A DNA stretch of 64,000 nucleotides from Streptomyces sp. NBC_01232. Its GTDB lineage: Bacteria > Actinomycetota > Actinomycetes > Streptomycetales > Streptomycetaceae. Positions 46,955 to 56,640 of this stretch are shown here, piece after piece. The translations under genes and the position numbers were made by a program. A model generated the notes under the pieces. It saw nothing but the letters and a program-made list of their open reading frames with translations. It did not search any database and was not told the origin of the DNA. How positions within the stretch are numbered: position 1 is the stretch's first letter; each line of letters begins with the position of its first letter. Location: contig NZ_CP108518.1 in assembly GCF_035989885.1 (NCBI RefSeq), positions 7,741,001 to 7,805,000 of the forward strand. The letters are read 5' to 3'.

Positions 46955-48652
46955 TCACTCCGGCGGCGGCGAGACGATGTTCTTCAGCCGGTCCAGGTCC
47001 TGCGCGGTGAACCCGTCGGGCCGCATGACGGCGTTCCAGGCGTCGACGTACGCGGCCTTGTACGTGTGGCCGTGGCCGTCCGGCACGCCCGTGGAGAACG
47101 GCAGGTCGGCGGTGACCTGCCAGAAGGTCACGAACGGGATCCAGACCATCGCGCCGAGCACGTCCGTCCCGGGCTTCTCGCCGATCCAGTCGGGCTCGGA
47201 GAGCGCCAGCCGCGGGCTCCACCAGACGATCGGGTCGGACGGGTGCATGAGGTAGAGGACCCGCGTGCCGTCCCACGGCCGGTCCGCCGGAGGCAGCCCG
47301 GCTTCCGGGTCGTCGGTGAAGCGGACGGTGCGGCCCTCCCGGTAGACGGGCTCGATCTCGGGGCTTCCCGCGTCGCGGTGGTCGCTGAACTCGCGGAACA
47401 GGGTGTTGAAGTTGGGCGGGCCGGCGAAAACGGTGCCTGCCGTGCGGTTGCGCAGGTCGTACTCGCCGCTGAAGGCCGTCTCACCGCCGAACGACCCCAG
47501 GCTCTCACCCGCCACGAACAGCCGCGGGCGCTGGTCCTGAGGCAGTTTGGACCACTTGTCGTAGACCGCGTCGAAGAGGTCGCGGCCCGCCTCGCGCGCC
47601 TTGGACTGGTCGACGAGGTACGACATCCACGACGGCAGGTACGAGTACTGGATCGCCACGCTGGCGGAGTCCCCGTTGCCGAGGTACTCGAAGGAGTCCA
47701 CCGCGGCGGGATCCACCCAGCCGCTGCCCGTGGTGGTCATCACGAGGAGGTTCTCGCGCTCGAAGCCGCCCGCCCGTTCGAGGTCCGCGACGGCCCGGGC
47801 CGCCCGGGTCTCCGTGTCGTCGGAGGTCTCCAGCCCGGCGTACGCCCGGACGGGCTCCTGCGCCGTGCGGCGGGTGAACGCGCCGATCTCCTGGGCGGTC
47901 GGTCCCTTGCCGGTGAACGCCCGGCCCTCCCGGCCCAGCGAGTCCCACGGCACCAGCGAGCCGGGCCCGCCCGAACGCAGGGACGACGTGGGCTGGTGCA
48001 CGCCTTCCGGGGTTTCGGTGTCCCGCAGGGAGAAGGCCTCGTTGGAGGCGTTCACGAAGCCGTTCAGAAGCAGCCCGGAGAACGCGGCCCACGCCAGGCC
48101 CGCCACCAGGAGCCAGCCGACCACCTGGGCCGCCCTCCGGCCGATCCAGCGGTCGAGCAGATCGGCGGCCCGGCGGTACAGGGCTCGTAGCCCGCGCCCG
48201 GCCAGCAGCAGGAGGAGGAAGACGAGCGCGGCGACGAAGGGGCAGGCGACGGTGGCGAGCGCGCTGTAGTCGGTGACCCCCATGAGCCCGCGGATACGGT
48301 GCTGCCAGTACTGGCCGAGCCCGAACGCGACACCGAAGAGGACGACCGCGCAGACCGCCAGGACGATCCAGGACCGGCGCGAGGGAGTGCGGGCGTCACG
48401 GTCGGCGAAGGCGCGCCATACGTAGGCCGAGATCACGCCCAGCCCGTAGCCGATGGCCGCGCCGATGCCGCAGACCAGTCCTTGAAGCACGCCTCCGCGG
48501 GGGAGCAGTGACGGGGTGAAGGACAGGCACGCCAGGAGGAGCGCGCCCCAGCAGCCGGGCAGCGTCAGGCGGGGCACGAGACGGTGTGTGCGCGGTGCCG
48601 GCTCTCCTTGCGCGGGCTCTCCCGGTGCAGGCGCCGGCTGGTCATCGGTCAT
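46955..48652 (-). CDS. Abhydrolase_9-family membrane hydrolase
   Basis: A 565-aa protein. N-terminal half holds about five membrane helices (LPGCWGALLLACLSFTPSLL, SWIVLAVCAVVLFGVAFGLG, VAALVFLLLLLAGRGLRALY), matching the Abhydrolase_9 N-terminal domain; the C-terminal half is an alpha/beta-hydrolase with nucleophile elbow AGESLGSFGG and later catalytic-loop regions (LMHPSDPIVWW, DGHGHTY). Activity unknown, presumed lipid or ester hydrolysis at the membrane. The second Met (48652) has GGAGGAA upstream; ATG 48670 adds six residues. On the same strand as the SulP operon, 146 bp downstream. Confidence 0.85.
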   Translation of the reverse strand: MTDDQPAPAPGEPAQGEPAPRTHRLVPRLTLPGCWGALLLACLSFTPSLLPRGGVLQGLVCGIGAAIGYGLGVISAYVWRAFADRDARTPSRRSWIVLAVCAVVLFGVAFGLGQYWQHRIRGLMGVTDYSALATVACPFVAALVFLLLLLAGRGLRALYRRAADLLDRWIGRRAAQVVGWLLVAGLAWAAFSGLLLNGFVNASNEAFSLRDTETPEGVHQPTSSLRSGGPGSLVPWDSLGREGRAFTGKGPTAQEIGAFTRRTAQEPVRAYAGLETSDDTETRAARAVADLERAGGFERENLLVMTTTGSGWVDPAAVDSFEYLGNGDSASVAIQYSYLPSWMSYLVDQSKAREAGRDLFDAVYDKWSKLPQDQRPRLFVAGESLGSFGGETAFSGEYDLRNRTAGTVFAGPPNFNTLFREFSDHRDAGSPEIEPVYREGRTVRFTDDPEAGLPPADRPWDGTRVLYLMHPSDPIVWWSPRLALSEPDWIGEKPGTDVLGAMVWIPFVTFWQVTADLPFSTGVPDGHGHTYKAAYVDAWNAVMRPDGFTAQDLDRLKNIVSPPPE

Positions 48653-48798
48653 CGCTTCCTCCGTCGTCATGGTCCCGCGGCCCGGCCGGTCCTGCCATCC
48701 GGGGCGAAAGCCCGCGGTCGGCGGGCCGCGGCGGGCGCGTTCCACGCACCCGTCGGGCCGTCACCTCCCGCCTCGCTCCTCTCCGTCACCCCTCGCCG

Positions 48799-50577
48799 TC
48801 ACTTCTCGTCGGCGGGCGGTTCCTCCGGGGTGGCGGCGGTGGCCGACGCGGAGGTCCACTGCGCTCCGGTACGCAGGCGGAAGGCGGCGACGGCGGCCTC
48901 CACGGTGGGGAAGAAGTGGCGGGGGTCGATGGTCCGGGTGAGTTCGTACCGCTCGATCTTCTGCCGCACCGGGTCCTTGAGCTCCGCGAACACGAGGTGC
49001 ACGTCCTCCTCGTTGAGCGCTTCGTCGAGCTCCTCCAGCACGTCGGCGGCGGTGGTGTCCACATCGGTCATGGGCTCCGCCGCGACCACGATCCAGCTCG
49101 GCCGCGGATCCGCGGCGGCCAGCCGCCGGATCTCGTCGCGGAAGGTCTTGGCGTTGGCGAAGAAGAGCGGGGCGTCGAACCGGTAGATGACCAGGCCCGG
49201 CAGCTGTTCGGCCTGCGGGTAGGAACGGATGTCGTGGTAGCCCTCCAGGCCCCGCACCCGCCCCAGTACGGTGTCGTACGGCCACCAGGCGCGCCGGAAG
49301 ACGTTGAGGACGGACAGGCCCACGGCGATGGCGATCCCGGGCAGCACGCCGAGCAGGGCGACCCCGACGAAGGCCGCGAAGCACAGCAGGAACTCCGCCC
49401 GGCGCTGCCGCCAGAGCCGTACGGCCCCCGGGACGTCCGCCAGGGACAGTGACGCGGTGATGACCACGGCGGCCAGGGCCGGCTGGGGGAGGTTGCGGAA
49501 CAGGCCCGGCGCCACCACGAGCATGAGGATGATCAGCGCCGCTCCGACGACCCCGGTGAGCTGGCTCCTGGCCCCCGCGCGCTCCGCCACGGCCGTCCGG
49601 GACCCGCTGCTGCTGACCGGGAAGCCCTGGAAGAGCGCGGCCGCCAGGTTGGCCGCACCGACGCCCGCCATCTCCTGGTTGCCGCGGATCTCCTGGCCGG
49701 AGCGCGCGGCGAAGGCGGAGGCGTTGGAGATGGTGTCGGCCAGGGACACCAGAGCGATGCCCAGCGCGCCGCCGAGCAGCGGCGCGACGTCGGCGAGCCG
49801 TACCGCGGGGATCGTGAACGGCGGGAAGCCCTCGGGCAGTACCCCGACCAGGCCGACGCCGTGCTCGCCGAGGCCGAAGGCGGTGGCCGCGGCGATCGCC
49901 AGGACCACCATCACGAGGACGGCCGGGACCTTCGGCAGGAAGCGCTGCAGGATCAGGACCAGGGCGATCCCGCCGAGACCCACGGCGGCCGCCGCCGGTA
50001 CGACCGCCCCGTCGGCGATCTTCTCCACGAGGCCGACGCACTCGCCGATCAGGTTGTCCGCCTCGACCTTGAAGCCGAGCAGCTTGGGCAGCTGACCGAT
50101 CAGGATGGTCAGGGCCAGGCCGTTCATGTAGCCGATCATCGTCGGTTTGGAGATCAGGTCGGCGATGAAACCGAGCTTCGCCACCGAGGCCAGGATCATG
50201 ATGGCCGCCACCATGACGGCGAGCATCGACGCCAGTGCGACGGCCCGGTCGGGATCCCCGTCGGCCGCCACCAGGGGCAGCACGGTCGCGGCGATCATCG
50301 GTCCCAGCGAGGAGTCCGGGCCCAGCACCAGGATCCGGGAGGGCCCGCACACCGCGTACCCGAGCATGCAGAGGATCGTCGTGTACAGGCCGGTGATGGC
50401 CGGCAGGCCCGCCAGTTCGGCGTACGCCATGCCCTGCGGCACCAGCAGTGTGGTCAGGACGACTCCCGCGACCAGGTCCTTCGCCAGCCACTCGCGCCGG
50501 TAGGACGACACCGCGCGGATACCGGGAACCGCCCGGAAGCGGGAGAGAACGGCGTGGCCGTCGCGCCGGGTGGTCAC
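48799..50577 (-). CDS. SulP-family anion transporter with STAS domain
   Basis: A 592-aa transporter with about ten to fourteen membrane helices (LVAGVVLTTLLVPQGMAYAE is the SulP signature near the start) and a C-terminal STAS domain (about 430-560: LPGLVIYRFDAPLFFANAKT, DVLEELDEALNEEDVHLVFA). SulP proteins move sulfate, bicarbonate or other anions. GTG 50577 follows the P-type ATPase stop by 14 nt with AGGAAGG upstream, so it belongs to that operon; the frame to 51105 is antisense shadow. Substrate cannot be told from sequence. Confidence 0.88.
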   Translation of the reverse strand: MTTRRDGHAVLSRFRAVPGIRAVSSYRREWLAKDLVAGVVLTTLLVPQGMAYAELAGLPAITGLYTTILCMLGYAVCGPSRILVLGPDSSLGPMIAATVLPLVAADGDPDRAVALASMLAVMVAAIMILASVAKLGFIADLISKPTMIGYMNGLALTILIGQLPKLLGFKVEADNLIGECVGLVEKIADGAVVPAAAAVGLGGIALVLILQRFLPKVPAVLVMVVLAIAAATAFGLGEHGVGLVGVLPEGFPPFTIPAVRLADVAPLLGGALGIALVSLADTISNASAFAARSGQEIRGNQEMAGVGAANLAAALFQGFPVSSSGSRTAVAERAGARSQLTGVVGAALIILMLVVAPGLFRNLPQPALAAVVITASLSLADVPGAVRLWRQRRAEFLLCFAAFVGVALLGVLPGIAIAVGLSVLNVFRRAWWPYDTVLGRVRGLEGYHDIRSYPQAEQLPGLVIYRFDAPLFFANAKTFRDEIRRLAAADPRPSWIVVAAEPMTDVDTTAADVLEELDEALNEEDVHLVFAELKDPVRQKIERYELTRTIDPRHFFPTVEAAVAAFRLRTGAQWTSASATAATPEEPPADEK

Positions 50578-50591
50578 GTACCGGCCCTTCC

Positions 50592-53336
50592 TCAGGCGGC
50601 TCTCGACCGGCGGGCCACGAGCTTGCCCAGTTCCCAGACGAGCAGGAGTGCGACGGCGGCCAGCAGCGCCCATCCGAACTGCCGCGCGTCGATCTCGGTC
50701 GTCCCGAGGACGCGGCCGAAGCCGTCCATCTGGGTCACCAGCACGGCGAGCACGAACTGGGCCAGGGCGACCCAGTTCATCTGCTTGCTGTCGAAGGTGG
50801 AGGTCGTCAGCACGGATTCGGTCTCGCTGCGGCATTCGAAGGCCGCCACGATCAGGCAGAGCGAGAAGGCGGTGAAGGCGATCGACCGGCCGGTCTCGAT
50901 ATCGCCGAAGTGGGTCTCGCCGAGCGTGATCAGTCCGAGCAGGAGGATGGTGATCGCCAGCCCGCCCAGGCCGACCGTGACGAGCACGGGCCGCGTGAGC
51001 ACCGACTCCCCGCGCGGACGCGGGCGGCGCCGCATGAGTCCGGCGCTCTCCCGGTCGAAGCCGAGCGCGAAGCCGAACGAGGCGTTGACGACGAAGTGGA
51101 TCCACAGCACTTGGGGCGGGGTGAAGGGCTCCCCGGCGGCGATGTTGAAGACGGTCGCGCCGAGGAACGTCAGCACGAACGTGACCAGCAGGAGCAGCAC
51201 GAACCGGATGTACTTGGTGAGGTTGTCGTAGATCGTCCGGCCCTGCTCCACGGCGTAGACGATGGTGGCGAAGTTGTCGTCGGACAGGATCATGCGCCCG
51301 GCGTTCTTGGCCACGTCCGTGCCGCTGCCCATGGCGATGCCGATGTCGGCGGCCTTGATGGCCGGGGCGTCGTTGACGCCGTCCCCGGTCATCGCCACGA
51401 CCTCGCCCTTCTTCTTCAGCGTGTTCGCGAGGAGCACCTTGTGCTCCGGGGCGACCCGCCCCACCACACCGATTCCCTCGATGCGGGCGAGCTGCTCCTC
51501 CTCGCTCATGGCGGCGAAATCGGAGCCGAGGACGGCCTCGCCGGGGATCCCGATCTGCCGGGCGATCGCAGCCCCGGTCGTGACGTCGTCCCCGGTGACC
51601 AGGCGGACCCGGATGTGCGCCGCCTGCGCGTCGGCCACCGCGGCCCTGGCCTCCTCCCGCGGCGGATCGACCATGCCCACGAGACTGGCCATCCGCAGCT
51701 CGGTGACGTACCCGAGCAGGTCGCCGTCCGGATCGAACTCGTCCGGGTCCAGGTCACGGGTGGCCGCGGCCATCACCCGGCGTCCCTCACTGCCCATCCG
51801 CTCGCTCTGCGACTCGGCACGGCGCAGCAGACCGGCGTCCCAGGGGACCGTCTCGCCCGCCGCGAGCGCGCTGGCGGCCCGCGCCATCACCGCCGGGGCG
51901 GCGCCCTTGACGAAGCAGCGCACGACCTGCCGGCCGGAGGGGTCGGTGGCCGAGTGGAAGGTGGCCATCAGCTTGTACTCGGGGTCGAACGGGAGGGTCG
52001 CGAGCCGGGGGAGTGCGTCACGGGTGGCGTCGGTGTCCAGGCCGGCCTTGTGCGCGAGCACCAGCAGCGCGCCCTCGGTGGGATCGCCCACCACCTCGCC
52101 GCCCACCAGCTTGGCGTCGCTGGCCACCACGTACGGCAGGATCGCGTCCTCGATCCCCGCCGCGGCCCCGGCGGACCCGGACCCGGTGGAGCCGGCGGCG
52201 TGGTGGACCTTCCCCGCGAGCCCGTAGCCCGTCCCGGACACCGTGTACCGGTCGGTGGGACTCAGCACTTCGACCGCGGTCATCTGGTTCATCGTCAGGG
52301 TGCCGGTCTTGTCCGAGTTGATCGCCGACGTGAACGCCAGCGTCTCGACCGACGGCAGTTCCTTGACGATGGCGTTCCGCTTCGCCAGATTCAGACTGCC
52401 GACGGACAGGATCGCCTGGGTCACGGTCGGCAGGGCCTCGGGGATGGCCGCGATGGCCAGGGAGACCGCGCTGACGAACAGGACGTCCCAGGCCTGGTCC
52501 CGCTGGCGTCCCAGGGCGAACATCACGATCATGGTGAGGCCGGCCGCCGCCGTGATCCACAGCGTCAGCCGGTCGAGCTCCTTGGTGAGCGGCGGCACCT
52601 CCTTCTCGGTGGCCGACAGCATCCCGGAGATCTTGCCCAGCTCGGTGTCCGCGCCGGTGGCGGTGACGACCATGACTCCGCTGCCGTGCGTGACCGGGGT
52701 GTTCATGAACGCCGTATTGGTCTGGTCGCCGGGCGACAGCCGGCTGCCCGCCAGCGGACCGGTGTCCTTCGCGGCGGGGACGCTCTCGCCGGTGAGCGCC
52801 GATTCGTCGATCTGCAGGGCACTGGCCTCGACGAGACGCCCGTCCGCCGGCACCTGGTCTCCGGCCGAGATGAGCACGACATCGCCGTCGACGAGCTGCT
52901 CGGCGGGGATCTCGGCTTCCCTGCCGTCCCTGCGCACCCGAGCCGTCGTCTTCATCATCGACTTCAGCGCGTTCATGGCGCTCTCGGCCTTGCCCTCCTG
53001 GCGCAGGCCGACGACCGCGTTGAGCAGGGTCAGCACGATCAGCAGGATCGCGGTGGTCCACTCCTGGATGACCAGGGAGACGATCGCGGCGACCACGAGG
53101 ACGAGCTGCATGTAACTGCGGTACTGGGCGAGGAACCGGCGCCAGGCCGGGGTCCGCCGCTCCTCGGGCAGCGCGTTCGGGCCGTTCGCGGCCAGGAGTT
53201 CCGCGGCCCGCGCCGCGGACAGACCGGCCGCGGTATCGACACCGAACGCCGCCACGACCTCCTCGGGGGAGCGCGCGTACCAGCCGTCCCCGCCGGCCCG
53301 GGGCGCCTGCCCCGCGGAATCCGACCGCACCGTCAT
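50592..53336 (-). CDS. P2-type cation-transporting ATPase (Ca2+-like)
   Basis: A 914-aa P-type ATPase: actuator TGES (182-185), phosphorylation DKTGTLT (342-348), hinge TGDGVNDAPAIK, and membrane motif IPEALP (298-303), which with the general layout places it near SERCA/PMR-like P2A pumps rather than heavy-metal P1B pumps; no CPC motif. Expected to export Ca2+ or a similar cation. About ten membrane helices. Start ATG 53336. It lies between ppk2 and the SulP gene in one leftward operon. Confidence 0.9.
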   Translation of the reverse strand: MTVRSDSAGQAPRAGGDGWYARSPEEVVAAFGVDTAAGLSAARAAELLAANGPNALPEERRTPAWRRFLAQYRSYMQLVLVVAAIVSLVIQEWTTAILLIVLTLLNAVVGLRQEGKAESAMNALKSMMKTTARVRRDGREAEIPAEQLVDGDVVLISAGDQVPADGRLVEASALQIDESALTGESVPAAKDTGPLAGSRLSPGDQTNTAFMNTPVTHGSGVMVVTATGADTELGKISGMLSATEKEVPPLTKELDRLTLWITAAAGLTMIVMFALGRQRDQAWDVLFVSAVSLAIAAIPEALPTVTQAILSVGSLNLAKRNAIVKELPSVETLAFTSAINSDKTGTLTMNQMTAVEVLSPTDRYTVSGTGYGLAGKVHHAAGSTGSGSAGAAAGIEDAILPYVVASDAKLVGGEVVGDPTEGALLVLAHKAGLDTDATRDALPRLATLPFDPEYKLMATFHSATDPSGRQVVRCFVKGAAPAVMARAASALAAGETVPWDAGLLRRAESQSERMGSEGRRVMAAATRDLDPDEFDPDGDLLGYVTELRMASLVGMVDPPREEARAAVADAQAAHIRVRLVTGDDVTTGAAIARQIGIPGEAVLGSDFAAMSEEEQLARIEGIGVVGRVAPEHKVLLANTLKKKGEVVAMTGDGVNDAPAIKAADIGIAMGSGTDVAKNAGRMILSDDNFATIVYAVEQGRTIYDNLTKYIRFVLLLLVTFVLTFLGATVFNIAAGEPFTPPQVLWIHFVVNASFGFALGFDRESAGLMRRRPRPRGESVLTRPVLVTVGLGGLAITILLLGLITLGETHFGDIETGRSIAFTAFSLCLIVAAFECRSETESVLTTSTFDSKQMNWVALAQFVLAVLVTQMDGFGRVLGTTEIDARQFGWALLAAVALLLVWELGKLVARRSRAA

Positions 53337-53396
53337 GGTTGTGCCTCCGATCCGGGGCCGCGGACGCGTCCGGGCCGGTAGCGTGCCATCCGGGGG

Positions 53397-54389
53397 TTAC
53401 CGGCCACGCTTCTTCTTCGGCCCGCGGCCGTGCCGGCCGGTCTCCTCCGATTGCGGGTGCCGGTCGGCGTAGGGATCGGCCGGTGCCCCCTCCGGGGCCT
53501 CCTTCTCCAGAGCCCGTTTCGTGCCGAGGAGATCCTTCCGCGCCTCTTCGGCGAGCTCGGGATACCGCGGATCGATGTCCATCAGGGTGTGCGCGAGGAC
53601 CGCCGCCGCGCAGATCCGTGCGAACCACTTCCGGTCCGCCGGAACGACGTACCACGGAGCCCACTTCGTGCTCGTGGCCGACAGCATCTCGGAGAAGGCC
53701 TCCTGGTAGTCGTCCCACCGGCGGCGTTCACGGACGTCGGCCGCGGAGAACTTCCAGTTCTTCTCCGGCCGGTCGATCCGCTTCAGGAAGCGGGTGCGCT
53801 GCTCCTCCTTGGACAGGTTCAGGAAGATCTTCACGACCTTGAACCCGTTGTCCGTGAGGTAGCGCTCCCAGCGGTTGATCTCGCGGTACCGCCGGTCCCA
53901 GATGCCCTCCCCGAGTGCGCGCTCCGGCAGCTTCTGGCGGAGGAGGAGCTCGGGGTGGACCCGTACGACGAGGACCTCCTCGTAGTGCGAGCGGTTGAAG
54001 ATGGCGATCTCGCCGCGCTCGGGCAGCCGCCTGGCGTACCGCCACAGGTAGTCGTGGTCGAGCTCTTCGGTGGAGGGCACCTTGAAGCTGCTGACCCGTA
54101 CGCCCTGGGGGTTGACCCCGCTCATCACGTGGCGGATCGTCCCGTCCTTGCCCCCGGCGTCGAGCGCCTGGAGGCAGAGCACCACGCCGTACGCGTCCTG
54201 GGCGGCCAGCCGCTCCTGGTACTCGGCGAGCAGTGACACCCCGGTCCGCAGCAGCTCGGCCCCGTCGCGCTTCTTGAGGCCGGCCTTGTAGCGGGGGTCG
54301 AAGTCCCGCTCCAGGTCCACCTCCGATCCCGGCGGTACCCGCAGCGGCTCGATGAAGTCCGCGATGCGCTCGGCCCTCTTGTCGGACAT
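53397..54389 (-). CDS. ppk2: Polyphosphate kinase 2 family protein
   Basis: A 330-aa PPK2-type P-loop kinase. Walker A-like LDAGGKDGTI, conserved SGVNPQGVRVSSFKVP, and IAIFNRSHYEEVLVVRVHPE (Walker B region) are intact, then FLKRIDRPEKNWKFS (lid) and WAPWYVVPADRKWFAR. PPK2 transfers phosphate between polyphosphate and nucleotides (AMP, ADP or GDP). Single-domain length fits class I/III, which I cannot separate by eye. The C-terminus is a basic extension (GRGPKKKRGR). ATG overlaps the upstream small gene stop by one base. First step of the leftward stress operon. Confidence 0.9.
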   Translation of the reverse strand: MSDKRAERIADFIEPLRVPPGSEVDLERDFDPRYKAGLKKRDGAELLRTGVSLLAEYQERLAAQDAYGVVLCLQALDAGGKDGTIRHVMSGVNPQGVRVSSFKVPSTEELDHDYLWRYARRLPERGEIAIFNRSHYEEVLVVRVHPELLLRQKLPERALGEGIWDRRYREINRWERYLTDNGFKVVKIFLNLSKEEQRTRFLKRIDRPEKNWKFSAADVRERRRWDDYQEAFSEMLSATSTKWAPWYVVPADRKWFARICAAAVLAHTLMDIDPRYPELAEEARKDLLGTKRALEKEAPEGAPADPYADRHPQSEETGRHGRGPKKKRGR

Positions 54390-54679
54390 CAGCTCCCGGC
54401 CTCCACATCCGTCCGGACGGCGTCGAGCGCCTTCCGGGCCCGGCGCTCGGCCAGGATCGGTACGTAGGCCCTGACCCTGGCCTCGCGGAACCAGTGGTAG
54501 GCGGCCGTGACCGTCGCCTCGACGACGGCCGCGTCGATCAGGGGGTAGGCGGCCCTCAGCCGGTCCACCGTGGGCCGCGCGGAGGCGAGTTCGTCCGGGG
54601 CCGCCGGGCGTGCCACGGGATCTTCCGGGCTCGGGCAGGCCGTGGTCAGCTCGGTGCTCTGGAGTGTTGCAGTAGCCAT
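54389..54679 (-). CDS. Small three-helix-bundle domain protein
   Basis: A 96-aa protein. Residues about 35-92 form a helical segment (RLRAAYPLIDAAVVEATVTA, HWFREARVRAYVPILAERRA) matching the three-helix bundle dimerisation domain found in small actinobacterial proteins and fused to arsenate reductases. ATG 54679 is chosen; the longer frame from 54715 lacks support. Its stop abuts ppk2, so it is cotranscribed and may be a partner of the kinase. Specific function unknown. Confidence 0.72.
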   Translation of the reverse strand: MATATLQSTELTTACPSPEDPVARPAAPDELASARPTVDRLRAAYPLIDAAVVEATVTAAYHWFREARVRAYVPILAERRARKALDAVRTDVEAGS

Positions 54680-54818
54680 GTCCCACGACCTTCGGGCCGC
54701 CGCCGATCCACACATGCCGACATCGGTTGAGGATGCCCCTCATGGGCATTCTCTGTCATGCCGGGTGAAATCGCCCCCCATGGCCATCGCGGGCCCGACG
54801 GGGTCCGAAAGGGACGGC

Positions 54819-55361
54819 TCAGCAGTCGACGGGCCCCTTGTACGCGGCATCGCACTCCGTGTCGCCGCCCCGGACGGCCTCCGCGCACAGGCTCGCTTCG
54901 ACCTTGCCCAGGAGGCGGGTCAGTTCGGCGCGTTCGGTGTCGTCCAGGCCGTCCAGGGTCTGGCGTTCCAATGCGCCCCACGCCCTGCGGACCTCGACCA
55001 GGAGCCCGCAACTGGCGTCCGTCGCCTCGACCAGGGAGGCACGCCGGTCCGAGGGGTCCGGGCGGCGCCGCACGTGGCCGGAGTGCTCCAGGCGCTGGAG
55101 CATCTTGGTCACCGTCGAGGGGTCGAGTCCGACCGCCTTGATCAGCTCGGACTGGCGCACGGCCCCGCTGTCCCAGAGGTGCATCATCAGGAACTCCTGC
55201 CCAGGGTGCAGCCCCAGGTCCCGCAGGACCCGGCCCGCCGCGATCCGGTGGAGCCGGGCGACGCGGCTGATCGCATGACTCACCGGCCCGTCCAGCACGG
55301 CGCCGGGCGCTGCCGCGCACTGCGGGGCGGCAGTCGGCTCCTGTGTGGATTCCGCGGTCAT
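54819..55361 (-). CDS. MarR-family repressor
   Basis: A 180-aa winged-helix regulator: VRQSELIKAVGLDPSTVTKM and LEHSGHVRRRPDPSDRRASL are the recognition helix and wing. The C-terminus is Cys-bearing (ECDAAYKGPVDC), so redox sensing cannot be excluded. ATG 55361 is preceded by GGAGGAG. Divergent from the old yellow enzyme at 55506, with two near-palindromic sites in between (55431-55486). Only distantly similar to the MarR protein at 20998. Confidence 0.88.
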   Translation of the reverse strand: MTAESTQEPTAAPQCAAAPGAVLDGPVSHAISRVARLHRIAAGRVLRDLGLHPGQEFLMMHLWDSGAVRQSELIKAVGLDPSTVTKMLQRLEHSGHVRRRPDPSDRRASLVEATDASCGLLVEVRRAWGALERQTLDGLDDTERAELTRLLGKVEASLCAEAVRGGDTECDAAYKGPVDC

Positions 55362-55430
55362 GGGAGTGCTCCTCCAGGTCGTGGGTCCGGCGGTTCCGGG
55401 GTGGATTCTACCGGCCACCCACATTTTACC

Positions 55431-55486
55431 TTGGTCGGCCAAGTAATGAGGTACGCTGCATTCGGAGCCAATCATTGGCCGACCAA
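55431..55486. promoter_or_regulatory. Two inverted MarR-like operator sites
   Basis: TTGGTCGGCCAA (55431-55442) and TTGGCCGACCAA (55475-55486) are exact reverse complements of one another, and each is itself nearly palindromic. Their centres are 44 bp apart, flanking the likely promoters in the divergent gap between the MarR and old yellow enzyme genes. Likely sites for two MarR dimers; assigned from symmetry and position. Confidence 0.72.
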
Positions 55487-55505
55487 CTAACTCTGTGAGG
55501 CGAAA

Positions 55506-56570
55506 ATGACCAGCGCTTTCGAACCCGTCCACCTGGCCGGTGCCACCCTCTCCAACCGGATCGCCCTGGCGCCGATGACCCGCAGCCGCGCAGGTGAGGG
55601 CGGTATCGCCACCGAACTCGTGGCCGAGTACTACACCCAGCGCGCATCCGCCGGTCTGATCATCACGGAGGGCATCCAGCCGTCCGTGGTCGGGCAGGGC
55701 TACCCCTTCACCCCCGGCCTGCACAGCGCCGAGCAGGTCGCGGCATGGCGCCGGGTCACCGACTCCGTGCACGCGGCAGGCGGCCGGATCTTCGCCCAGC
55801 TGATGCACTCCGGCCGCATCGGCCACCCGAGCCTGCTGCCCGACGGCCTGGTTCCCGTGGCCCCCTCGGCCGTGGCCGCCCAGGGGCAGCTCTTCACCGG
55901 CGACGGCATGAAGGACTTCGTGACCCCCCACGAGCTGACCGGAGCCGAGGTACGGCAGACCGTCGCCGACTACGCGGAGGCCGCCCGCAACGCGGTGGAG
56001 GCCGGGTTCGACGGCGTGGAGCTGCACGGCGCCAACGGCTACCTGATCCACCAGTTCCTGGCCCCCGGTTCCAACCTGCGCACCGACGAGTGGGGCGGCC
56101 CGGTGGAGAACCGGATCCGCTTCGCGGTGGAGGTCGTCAAGGCGGTGGCAGCCGCGATCGGCGCCGAGCGCACGGCGCTGCGCGTCTCGCCCGGGCACAC
56201 GTACAACGACATCTCCGAGCCCGACCCGCAGCCCGCCTACGAGGCCCTGGTCAAGGAGATCGACGGGCTCGGCCTGGCCTACCTGCACGTACTGGAACAC
56301 GGCCCCGAGGCGCGCGAGGCCACCCTCGCCCTGCGCAAGCAGTTCTCCGGCCCCCTCGTGCTGAACCCGGCGACCGAAGGCCCCACCGACCACCGCGCCC
56401 TCACGCTGGTCGACGACGGAGTCGCCGACCTCCTCGCCTTCGGAGCCCTCTTCCTGGCCAACCCGGACCTGCCCGAGCGCCTGCGCACCGAAGGCCCTTA
56501 CAACACCCCGGACCCGTCCACCTTCTTCGGCGGCGACGCCCGCGGCTACACGGACTACCCCACCCGATAG
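55506..56570 (+). CDS. Old yellow enzyme, alkene reductase (NemA-like)
   Basis: A 354-aa FMN-dependent enzyme of the NemA/OYE class. LSNRIALAPMTRSRA is the FMN strand, ELHGANGYLIHQFL holds the His-Asn substrate pair, RTDEWGGPVENR and LAFGALFLANPDLPERL are conserved family blocks. It reduces N-ethylmaleimide-like electrophiles, enones and nitrate esters. GTGAGGCGAAA precedes the ATG. Under the divergent MarR regulator with two operator sites. It differs from the OYE at 21689 in having His-Asn rather than His-His. Confidence 0.92.
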   Translation: MTSAFEPVHLAGATLSNRIALAPMTRSRAGEGGIATELVAEYYTQRASAGLIITEGIQPSVVGQGYPFTPGLHSAEQVAAWRRVTDSVHAAGGRIFAQLMHSGRIGHPSLLPDGLVPVAPSAVAAQGQLFTGDGMKDFVTPHELTGAEVRQTVADYAEAARNAVEAGFDGVELHGANGYLIHQFLAPGSNLRTDEWGGPVENRIRFAVEVVKAVAAAIGAERTALRVSPGHTYNDISEPDPQPAYEALVKEIDGLGLAYLHVLEHGPEAREATLALRKQFSGPLVLNPATEGPTDHRALTLVDDGVADLLAFGALFLANPDLPERLRTEGPYNTPDPSTFFGGDARGYTDYPTR

Positions 56571-56640
56571 GGGGTGTTCTGCGAAGCCCGGTCCCCGGGG
56601 CGCCGTCCGGCGCTCCCCGGGGCTCCAGCAGTATGACCCC

